The translations under genes and the position numbers were made by a program. The notes beneath the pieces were generated by a model that made no database searches, was not told the DNA's origin, and worked only from the letters and a program-made list of their open reading frames with translations. DNA of 64,000 bases from Acidobacteriota bacterium. Lineage in GTDB: Bacteria; Acidobacteriota; Terriglobia; Bryobacterales; Bryobacteraceae. Numbering within the stretch: position 1 is the first letter of the stretch; every line of letters starts with the position of its first letter. The stretch lies in NCBI GenBank assembly GCA_025350695.1, contig JANXXI010000211.1, positions 1-64,000 on the forward strand, written 5' to 3'. Positions 36,701-42,978 of this stretch are shown here, in pieces.

Positions 36701-38448
36701 TCCTCTTCAATGAGCTTTAGCACTTCAACTGAGCCTTGCATCGCCGAGCCGGCGGGCATCCGGACGTTAACCTGAAATTCGCTTTGATCGTCGCTGGGCA
36801 GGAAGTCAAAACCGATGCGCGAGCCAATAGGTTTGATCGAAGCGAGCACCAGTACGGCGATCACGACAATGGCCCAGCGGTGGTTCATCGACCAGCGCAG
36901 GAGAGCCTGGTAGGGCTTGTCGACCATTTGGAATACGAGGCTGTTTTTGGTGTCGTGACCGTCTGAGGGTTTCAACTTCAAGAAGCGGCTGCAGAGCATG
37001 GGCGTAAGAGTGAAGCTGACCAGCAGACTAACCATTACGGCGAACGCGGCGGTGTAGCCGAAGCTGGACATGAAGCGGCCGACGATGCCGGACATGGTGG
37101 CGACTGGAAGAAATACGACGGCAAGGCTGAGTGTGGTCGCCAACACGGCTAGGCCAATGTCTTTGGTGCCGGCGATGGCCGCATCCACCGGGGACATGTG
37201 CTTTTCTTCCATGAAACGGAATATGTTTTCAAGCACGACGATGGCGTCGTCAATCACGATGCCGACCATGAGTGTGAGGGCCAGCATGCTGATTTGGTTC
37301 AAGGTGAAGCCCATCAAGTTCATCAACGTATAGGTTGAGATGATTGAGGTCGGGATGGCGACACCGGCGATGAGCGTGGAGCGCCAGTTGCGCATGAACA
37401 AAAGTACAACTATTCCGGCGAGAACGCCGCCGAGGATAAGGTGTTCCTGCACGGCTTCAAAGGAAGCTTGGATGAAACCGGATTGATCGCCGAGGTACGC
37501 GATCTTCACATCTGGCGGTAGCGCCTTTTTTACTTCGTCGATTCGTTCTTTAACGTTGTTGATGACTTCGAGAGAATTAGTGCCGGACTGTTTGCGGACG
37601 GCGAGCACAACGGCTTCGACGCCATCAAGCCGGGCGAGTGTGCGGGCTTCTTCGGAACTATCGGTGACGGTTCCAATGTCGTTGATGCGAACTGGCGCGC
37701 CACCGGAATTGGTGATGACCAGCCGTCCGAAGTCGGCGGGACGTTCCACACGGCCGAGGGTGCGGACGCTCGATTCGCGATTGCCCTCATCGAGGCGCCC
37801 GCCGGGAACTTCCACGTTTTGCGCCGATAGAGTGCCGCGGACTTGATCAATGTTGAGGCCATACGAGTAGAGTTTTTCGCCATCGACGGAAACATGGATC
37901 TGACGCCGCCGTTCCCCGACGAAGCGGATTTGTCCCACGCCGGAGAGCGACTCGAGATTTTTCTTGATTAAATCGTCGACGAGTTTGGTGGTTTCGCGCA
38001 AGTCCCGCGGGCTCGAAACGACGACGTTTAAGATGGGCGAGGCGTCGGTGGCGAGCTTTTCGACAACCGGCGGATCGGCGTCTTTTGGAAGTTGGCCAAG
38101 AATAGAGGAGACTTTGTCGCGGACCTCCTGGGCGGCCACCTCAGCGTCCTTTTCCAGCACAAAAGTTATGGTGACGCGCGAGACGCCCTCAAAGGAGTTG
38201 GACCCTAATTCATCAATGCCGGAGACGGTGTTGACGGCTTCTTCGATACGCTTAGTGACTTGCGTTTCAACTTCCTCAGGGGAGGCGCCTCGTAGCGGAG
38301 TGGTGATGGTGACGATAGGGAATTCGACCTTGGGGAGCAAGTCGACACCCAACTTGCGGTAAGCGTCGAGCCCAAGGACCACCAGCATAAGGATGAGCAT
38401 GGTGGCGAAGACAGGACGCCGGATGCAAAGTTCAGCTAACTTTTGCAT
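33745..38448 (-). CDS. RND efflux permease fused to a TolC-type outer-membrane channel
   Basis: A single uninterrupted frame of 1567 residues. Residues 1 to about 1018 are a complete HAE1/AcrB-type inner-membrane antiporter: CIRRPVFATMLILMLVVLG, GVASTDT-free porter domains, DAIVVLENIFRFMEE in helix 4-5 with the proton-relay aspartates, and TPVFYSLFDD at the normal end. After basic residues RKVK, a hydrophobic stretch (1024-1042, TPAIATTLTLLLAIALPAQ) acts like an internal signal, and 1055-1567 is a full TolC-family protein (LTLTDSIQLALENNLELDA, the coiled-coil hairpins, RAVLAKLDLNKASARFLQSVG). The upstream adaptor is translated from the same operon. See findings. Confidence 0.92.
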   Translation of the reverse strand: MQKLAELCIRRPVFATMLILMLVVLGLDAYRKLGVDLLPKVEFPIVTITTPLRGASPEEVETQVTKRIEEAVNTVSGIDELGSNSFEGVSRVTITFVLEKDAEVAAQEVRDKVSSILGQLPKDADPPVVEKLATDASPILNVVVSSPRDLRETTKLVDDLIKKNLESLSGVGQIRFVGERRRQIHVSVDGEKLYSYGLNIDQVRGTLSAQNVEVPGGRLDEGNRESSVRTLGRVERPADFGRLVITNSGGAPVRINDIGTVTDSSEEARTLARLDGVEAVVLAVRKQSGTNSLEVINNVKERIDEVKKALPPDVKIAYLGDQSGFIQASFEAVQEHLILGGVLAGIVVLLFMRNWRSTLIAGVAIPTSIISTYTLMNLMGFTLNQISMLALTLMVGIVIDDAIVVLENIFRFMEEKHMSPVDAAIAGTKDIGLAVLATTLSLAVVFLPVATMSGIVGRFMSSFGYTAAFAVMVSLLVSFTLTPMLCSRFLKLKPSDGHDTKNSLVFQMVDKPYQALLRWSMNHRWAIVVIAVLVLASIKPIGSRIGFDFLPSDDQSEFQVNVRMPAGSAMQGSVEVLKLIEEDLKQLPGVQNLLTQIGADVQRQVDRGSILVELVPTDKRKDSQKALMLMARERLRKYKDLVISVQLPALIQGAGPNTEYMYILQGPDLNQLDKYANTLKAKLRELPGVNDIDSSYESGKPELRVLINRDKAADLNVNVSSIATAMRTLVGGDDQATTYREGDDRYDVQLRVDKEFRNSPAALSRLYVPSTTLGNVALSNVASLQPSLGPLAIDRYNRQRQILITASITNGQSLGNVVAATEQAVEDMHFSPEYHAQKMGQTKELARAGKSYVFAFGLSIIFMYMILASQFESFVDPITILISLPLSVPFALLSLLLVHENFSIIYSSVGILVLFGIVKKNSILQVDHIKALRAEGMPRAEAILKGCEDRLRPILMTTMALVAGMLPLALGTGAGSGTRRTVAIVVIGGQSLCLLLTLLATPVFYSLFDDLSAFVIGLGRKVKTPAIATTLTLLLAIALPAQPRVGVAGEPRKLTLTDSIQLALENNLELDAERSNVLSAKNAIEAARGVFDPYLRYAPSFEDRNTPTASVLQGSSGNLNEKFFNNNFGFGKKTGYHGGNFSATFDNSRQTSTNPFTSLTPLTNSRIGVAYIQPLWRNRKIDRDRAELVIRNKQVGISKLDFEIRSIDVVARVEQAYWNLVAARQDLGVLGDAVRLAQEQLDRNRRMIDSGTLAPIELSSSQAELERRKDSLLTSLGVVTEYENQLKTLLARDQASEIWSQELLPIDTTIEAPAVIELQPALKTALTQRPELKQVDQRLQINEIDSQVNREQLKPQVNFVGSYSLSGLAGTLSTAENPFNASFASLYDRINQLSNKAGLGPFAPSNSGAFPDFLVGGYGSTLKNIFVGRYPAYQAGLQIDIPIHNRVAKAAVEQSSIVERNLKIQRARAEQAIAAEVRNALQAIETSQQRIIASDAGAKAAKDRLDSELRLFQTGESTNFFVLTRQNEYLDAQRRAVLAKLDLNKASARFLQSVGETLKSRSIRIRP

Positions 38449-38451
38449 GGG

Positions 38452-39636
38452 CTATTGCCTCACCTGAGTGTTATTGGTGAGCATGGGCAATTGGGTGATG
38501 GCAACCAGGTCACCGGCGACGACCTGGTCACCCGGCACTTCGATGAAGCCGCCGAGATCCTGGCCGGGAACGAAACGTTTTTCACTGGCGCGCCCGTTGG
38601 CGATGACGAAGACCTTGCTTAAGCCGGCGACATTGTAGACGGCTGCTTTCGGAACAGCCATGAGTTTCGCAGCGGCGGAGGTGACCAGTTTGGCTTGAAC
38701 GAACATGCCGGGCCGCAGGCGTGGATCGCTTTTGGAGCAACGGGCTTCGGCCGTTAGGGTGCGTGATTTCGGGTCGAGCGTGGGGTTGAGTTCGCGCAGC
38801 ACGGCGGGGAACGCTTCGCCGGAAATTGCGTCGGTCGTGAAGGTCAAAGTGGCTCCGAGTTTTAGCGAAGATGCGGCCGATTCCGGGACATCGAGGCGAA
38901 GGCGAAGAGGGAAGTTTTTGACGACCGTCATCACTGGAGTATTTTCTTTCAGGTATTGACCGGGCGAAACCATGCGAGCGGAGATGGTTCCGTCGAAGGG
39001 TGCGCGGATTTGAGTGTCGGCTTTGTGCTTTTCGGAGAGTTTCAGGTCGGCCTTGAGGGCGGCGACAGAGGCCCATTGGGTGCGCATTTCATCTTTAGCG
39101 GCGGCGACGGATTCTTCGCGAGCCCTCAGTGCCTTTTCCAGTTCCACGAAACGTTCGCGGCTGATATCGCCGCTTTGGACGAGTTTTGCGGCGGAATCGT
39201 ACTTGCTTTTCGCGTCTTCGAGTTGGGCGACGGCTTGACGGATGGTAGGTGTGGAAACGGGGGTCTTCTCGAAGTTGTTGGGATCGAGGCCCAGGCGGGC
39301 AAGGGTTTGCGATATGGCGGCGCGTTTGCGGTCGATGTCGATTTGGAATTCGGTGGTTTCCAGTTCGGCGACGACTTGACCCTTGCGAACGGTTTGACCG
39401 AAATCTCCGCTGATGCGCGATACACGGCCGGCGACTTCGGAACTGACGGAAACGGACTCGTCGGGTTGCAGCGAACCGGTGATGAGGATGGAGCGCTCGA
39501 CGGAACGCAGTTCGGCTGGAGCTGTTTTTACTGTGAGGATTTCAGGAACTGCGGCTCTGGTGTCCGCGGTGGCTTTTTTCTCAGACGAGCAGGAGAAGAA
39601 GGTGATAAGAACTGCTAGTAGAGCAACACAACGCAT
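38452..39636 (-). CDS. RND periplasmic adaptor (membrane-fusion) lipoprotein
   Basis: 394 residues. The N-terminus MRCVALLAVLITFFSCSSEKK is a lipoprotein-type signal with Cys at 16. Barrel-sandwich halves (VSSEVAGRVSRISGDFGQTVRKGQVVAEL and IRAPFDGTISARMVSPGQYL), the long alpha-hairpin in between and the membrane-proximal GLSKVFVIANGRASEKRFV end match HlyD/AcrA-type adaptors. It should bridge the RND and TolC parts of the downstream fusion, which starts three bases after its stop. It begins immediately after the TetR stop, so the three form one operon. Confidence 0.93.
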   Translation of the reverse strand: MRCVALLAVLITFFSCSSEKKATADTRAAVPEILTVKTAPAELRSVERSILITGSLQPDESVSVSSEVAGRVSRISGDFGQTVRKGQVVAELETTEFQIDIDRKRAAISQTLARLGLDPNNFEKTPVSTPTIRQAVAQLEDAKSKYDSAAKLVQSGDISRERFVELEKALRAREESVAAAKDEMRTQWASVAALKADLKLSEKHKADTQIRAPFDGTISARMVSPGQYLKENTPVMTVVKNFPLRLRLDVPESAASSLKLGATLTFTTDAISGEAFPAVLRELNPTLDPKSRTLTAEARCSKSDPRLRPGMFVQAKLVTSAAAKLMAVPKAAVYNVAGLSKVFVIANGRASEKRFVPGQDLGGFIEVPGDQVVAGDLVAITQLPMLTNNTQVRQ

Positions 39637-40248
39637 TTATTTAAGGACTCCATTTAAAAAGATGTTTACCATGCCTTCGACGACTCTTTTTCGCGAAGTT
39701 TTGGCAACTGCAAATCCGAAGTGGATGTCGAACAGGAAATATTGGTTAATCATGCCGATGAAGACGCGCGCGGCTACGGAAGCGTCACACTGGCGCAGTG
39801 CGCCGGAGGCAATGTCGGCCCGGATGCGGCGCATGAGCATTGCCTGAAATGGCTTCATGCGGTGTTCAAAGTGAAGTTCGGCGAGGCTGTGGCCTTCGAG
39901 CGCACTGAAGAGGATCAGGCGGGAGAAATTTGGGTTCTTGTCGAGGAAGCGGAGGATCATTTCCGCGAGGCTCTGGAAGAATTCGGCGGGGGCGGCGTTG
40001 CTGTTGAACGTCACGTCGATTTTAAGTTCCACGTCCTGATGATCGTGGCAGGCCTCTTCTAGAAGCGCGAAATAGAGCTCGTTCTTGTCGGCGAAGTGCT
40101 CGTAGAGGATGGGTTCGGAAACGCCGCAAGCCTTGGCCAAATCCTTAGTGGTAACGCCGCGGAAGCCGCGCGCGGCGAACAGGTTCGTGGCGGCGGCTAC
40201 AATTTGGGAGCGGCGTTCGGCGGCGGTCAGTTTCTTGCGGGGCTTCAT
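39637..40248 (-). CDS. TetR-family repressor of the efflux operon
   Basis: 203 residues. The N-terminal helix-turn-helix is ATNLFAARGFRGVTTKDLAKACGVSEPILYEHFADKNELYFAL, the canonical TetR pattern. The C-terminal ligand domain is variable, as usual. The gene heads the adaptor and RND-TolC operon with no gap, and two tandem operator-like repeats lie 5-34 bases upstream of its ATG. Autorepression released by a pumped compound is the expected mode. Confidence 0.92.
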   Translation of the reverse strand: MKPRKKLTAAERRSQIVAAATNLFAARGFRGVTTKDLAKACGVSEPILYEHFADKNELYFALLEEACHDHQDVELKIDVTFNSNAAPAEFFQSLAEMILRFLDKNPNFSRLILFSALEGHSLAELHFEHRMKPFQAMLMRRIRADIASGALRQCDASVAARVFIGMINQYFLFDIHFGFAVAKTSRKRVVEGMVNIFLNGVLK

Positions 40249-40252
40249 ATAT

Positions 40253-40282
40253 GTTAGTGAATGCTAAGTTAGTAAACACTAG
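40253..40282. promoter_or_regulatory. Tandem 15-bp operator-like repeats for TetR
   Basis: GTTAGTGAATGCTAA (40253-40267) is immediately followed by GTTAGTAAACACTAG (40268-40282). Each is a near-palindrome (TTAGT...CTAA and TAGT...ACTA) and ten of fifteen bases match between them. GTTAA follows in phase as a partial third unit. The location between tetR and the divergent exopolysaccharide gene fits repressor binding to both promoters. Confidence 0.6.
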
Positions 40283-40328
40283 GTTAACATACTCGCTTGC
40301 CGCATGCTATCGTCATATTGAAGATCGA

Positions 40329-41732
40329 GTGTTCTCCCGTCGCCAAAGAAAAACACGGATTCTATTCGCCCTCTCCGACGTGCTGTTGGTGACGCTCGCG
40401 TTTGTTGTGGCGTACCGCACGCGGGCGTCCGTCGAATTGCTCAATCGCGAGTTCTTCCTTTCCCCTTCGGTTCAAGTATTAATTGCGGCCATTGGCGGCA
40501 TGTCCTGGGTGCTGGCCGGCCGTTGGATGGCGGTTTACGACAAACTGGATTCTTCGCAAGCGCTGGTGATACTGCGCGATGGGTTGAAGCAGTCGCTGGC
40601 GGCAATCGCGGTGATTGTGTTCGTCCAGTTTGCCCTGCGGTTGGATTTGAGCCGGACGTTTTTGTTGTTGTATGGCGGGCTGGGCGCTTTCTTCCTGATC
40701 TTCTTCCGGCTGAATGCGCGGGTGTTCTATGGAAAGATCCGCGAAAAGTTTGGGGCCATTTACAATGTGGTGGTGGCAGGGGACGGAGTTAAGGCGCTGG
40801 AGGTCGGGCGCTTGGTGGAACAGGCCTCGCGGTATGGGTTCCGGTTGGGCGGCTATCTTTCGTTAGCTCCCAAGGATCTGGAATTGGATGGAAAGCCGGT
40901 TTACTCTATTGAAAAACTTAGCGAGATTTTGCGCTCGCAGGTGATTGATGAAATCCTGTTCGTGGTTCCGCCGGCGGACGTGCCGCGACTCGAAAACATC
41001 TTTTTGTTGTGTGACGAAGAGGGTGTGCGAACGCGCCTGGCAATAGATTTTTTCCCGCACGTGAATAGCGAAATGTATTTGGATCAATTGGGAACGCTAC
41101 CGATGTTGACGTTTTCGGCGGCTCCGCATGATGAGTTCCGGTTGGTGATTAAACGCGTGGCCGACGTTGTGTTGGCCGGGGTTGCGTTGGTGCTGGTCGC
41201 TCCGCTGATGGCCTTGATTGCAGCTCTGATTAAGTTGACCTCGCCGGGACCCGCCATCTTCAGCCAAGAGCGTTGTGGGCTGAATGGGCGGCGGTTCCTG
41301 TTCTATAAATTTCGCTCAATGTGCGATAACGCCGAGGCGCTGAAGGTTGAGTTGGCGCATTTGAATGAGAAGCAGACGGCGTTCAAGATTGCCAACGATC
41401 CGCGGTTGACGCCGGTGGGCCGATGGCTGCGAAAGTTTTCGATTGATGAATGGCCCCAGCTCTGGAATGTACTCCGTGGCGATATGTCTCTCGTCGGCCC
41501 CCGCCCCCCAGTTCCGCAGGAAGTGGAACAATATAAGGGATGGCAGCGTAGGCGGTTGCGTATGCGTCCCGGCCTTACCTGTTTGTGGGCTGTTTGTGGT
41601 CGCGACAAGCTGGATTTCGATACATGGATGCGCCTCGATATGGAATACATCGACAACTGGTCCCTGGTGCTGGATTGGAAAATTATCTTGAAAACTATTC
41701 CCCACGTGGTCACCGGCAAAGGAGCCAACTAA
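40329..41732 (+). CDS. Polyprenyl-phosphate sugar-1-phosphate transferase (exopolysaccharide initiation)
   Basis: 467 residues from GTG 40329. An upstream ATG (40251) would put the TetR operator inside the coding region, so the later start is preferred. Four or five N-terminal membrane helices (FALSDVLLVTLAFVVAYRTRA onward) and a soluble domain of the CoA-binding/WcaJ type precede the catalytic C-terminus: RVADVVLAGVALVLVAPLMA, FYKFRSM, FSIDEWPQLWNVLRGDMSLVGPRPP. This is the WbaP/WcaJ family that moves a sugar phosphate onto undecaprenyl phosphate, the first step of capsule or exopolysaccharide synthesis. No other capsule genes adjoin. Confidence 0.9.
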   Translation: MFSRRQRKTRILFALSDVLLVTLAFVVAYRTRASVELLNREFFLSPSVQVLIAAIGGMSWVLAGRWMAVYDKLDSSQALVILRDGLKQSLAAIAVIVFVQFALRLDLSRTFLLLYGGLGAFFLIFFRLNARVFYGKIREKFGAIYNVVVAGDGVKALEVGRLVEQASRYGFRLGGYLSLAPKDLELDGKPVYSIEKLSEILRSQVIDEILFVVPPADVPRLENIFLLCDEEGVRTRLAIDFFPHVNSEMYLDQLGTLPMLTFSAAPHDEFRLVIKRVADVVLAGVALVLVAPLMALIAALIKLTSPGPAIFSQERCGLNGRRFLFYKFRSMCDNAEALKVELAHLNEKQTAFKIANDPRLTPVGRWLRKFSIDEWPQLWNVLRGDMSLVGPRPPVPQEVEQYKGWQRRRLRMRPGLTCLWAVCGRDKLDFDTWMRLDMEYIDNWSLVLDWKIILKTIPHVVTGKGAN

Positions 41733-41736
41733 CCCC

Positions 41737-42348
41737 ATGCAGATGATTCCCTCTCAGGATGAAGTGTTGCAACTTTTAAGAGACACTGGCGCATTGCGCA
41801 CTGGCCATTTCGTCTATCCCAACGGCCTTCATTCGGATATGGCCCTCCAAATCCCTCTCGCTTTCCGCCACTATCAACATGCCAAAGTCCTCAGCGTTGC
41901 GTTAAGCCGTTTGGTAAGAAGCAATCCTGAATTGAGGGCAGCCATTTCTGAGCTCTCCATTGTTTGCCCTGCCACCGGCGGACTTCCCGTAGCCTTCGGT
42001 ATTTGTGAGGCATTGCGAGCTAAAAAGGTGTATTGGGGGGAGCGTGAAAATGAAAGGGAGCCTCTTCATTTCCGCCAATTTCATGCCGTGGAACCTGGGG
42101 AAAAAGTGCTCCTCGTCGACGATATCCTCCGCACCGGCAAGAAGCTAATGGAATTGAAATCACTAGTCGAAGCCGGCGGCGCTAATGTAGTTGGCTTGGC
42201 CGTCATCATCCATCAGCCAACGCCCGATACTCCGGATTTCCGGCCCTTACCGTTTTACTCTCTGGCGAAATTGGACGCCATGTACTTTCTTGATCCGGAG
42301 GAAGCAAAGTGCAAGTTCCCAGGCGACCCCCTAAAACTTTTCCCTTGA
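41737..42348 (+). CDS. Phosphoribosyltransferase, orotate-PRT-like
   Basis: 203 residues. The PRPP-binding motif LLVDDILRTGKKLMEL near residue 125, with two acidic residues ahead of the Thr-Gly loop, is diagnostic. The VCPATGGLPVAFGICEAL block fits type I orotate phosphoribosyltransferase. It starts four bases after the glycosyltransferase. Because pyrD lies 20 kb away there is no pyrimidine operon, so this may be pyrE or a related salvage enzyme; symbol withheld. Confidence 0.8.
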   Translation: MQMIPSQDEVLQLLRDTGALRTGHFVYPNGLHSDMALQIPLAFRHYQHAKVLSVALSRLVRSNPELRAAISELSIVCPATGGLPVAFGICEALRAKKVYWGERENEREPLHFRQFHAVEPGEKVLLVDDILRTGKKLMELKSLVEAGGANVVGLAVIIHQPTPDTPDFRPLPFYSLAKLDAMYFLDPEEAKCKFPGDPLKLFP

Positions 42349-42373
42349 CTTCCACTTCCTTACTCCTTACAAT
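42345..42373 (+). promoter_or_regulatory. Sigma-70-type promoter of the toxin-antitoxin module
   Basis: TTGACT (42345-42350) and TACAAT (42368-42373) are separated by exactly 17 bp and lie 18 bp before the antitoxin ATG, overlapping the end of the phosphoribosyltransferase gene. Both hexamers differ from consensus by one base. Confidence 0.65.
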
Positions 42374-42390
42374 AGTAATCAAAGACCCAT

Positions 42391-42627
42391 ATGAACCCCC
42401 TAAACGCTGACAGCACACTCTCCAGTAAAGGTCAAACGACACTACCCAAGGAAGTTCGTGATAAGCTTGGACTTAACACTGGTGACAAGCTTATTTACGA
42501 AATTGAAGGGCGCACCGTGAGAGTAAGGAAAATGGAACCATTCGACGCCATTTATCATGCAGCTATTTCCCAAAACATGACGGAATGGGGAAGTAAGGAA
42601 GATGAGGCCGCCTTCGGTGACCTGTAA
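42391..42627 (+). CDS. AbrB/MazE-type antitoxin
   Basis: 78 residues. The swapped-hairpin DNA-binding fold is seen as STLSSKGQTTLPKEVRDKLGL, followed by GDKLIYEIEGRTVRVRKME, the standard SpoVT/AbrB arrangement. The C-terminal 25 residues should wrap the toxin. The stop lies 26 bases inside the toxin gene, the usual coupling of type II modules, and the dedicated promoter allows autoregulation by the complex. Confidence 0.9.
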   Translation: MNPLNADSTLSSKGQTTLPKEVRDKLGLNTGDKLIYEIEGRTVRVRKMEPFDAIYHAAISQNMTEWGSKEDEAAFGDL

Positions 42628-42949
42628 TCGGTGGGACGTAGTAATCGTCCCATTTCCATTCATCGACAAGCCAACCACCAAACGCCGCCCCGCCCTGGTG
42701 CTCAGCGATCCGGCCTTCAACCAGGCCGGCTACACGGTTATGGCGATGATCACAACCGGCGCAAATTCCCAATGGTTAGGCGACGTTCCTGTAACAGATC
42801 TTGCGGCTGCTGGCATGCCCCATCCCTGCTTGATTCGTTGGAAAGTGATGACGCTCGACAATCGGCTAATAGAGCGGCGTTCCGGCTCCTTATCCGAAAC
42901 TGACCGCGCCACAGCCGACTCCAACTTCCGCAAATACGTCTTCTCCTGA
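42602..42949 (+). CDS. MazF/PemK-type endoribonuclease toxin
   Basis: 115 residues, the normal size. WDVVIVPFPFIDKPTTKRRPALVLSD is the MazF/PemK opening with the catalytic Arg region, and the ALRWKVMTLDNRLIERRSG-like block (IRWKVMTLDNRLIERRSG here) closes the fold. The ATG overlaps the antitoxin coding end. The enzyme would cleave mRNA when unneutralised. No sign of degeneration is seen, so the pair is probably functional. Confidence 0.9.
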   Translation: MRPPSVTCNRWDVVIVPFPFIDKPTTKRRPALVLSDPAFNQAGYTVMAMITTGANSQWLGDVPVTDLAAAGMPHPCLIRWKVMTLDNRLIERRSGSLSETDRATADSNFRKYVFS

Positions 42950-42978
42950 ATAAAATAAAGCGATAGAATTGAATCTCG

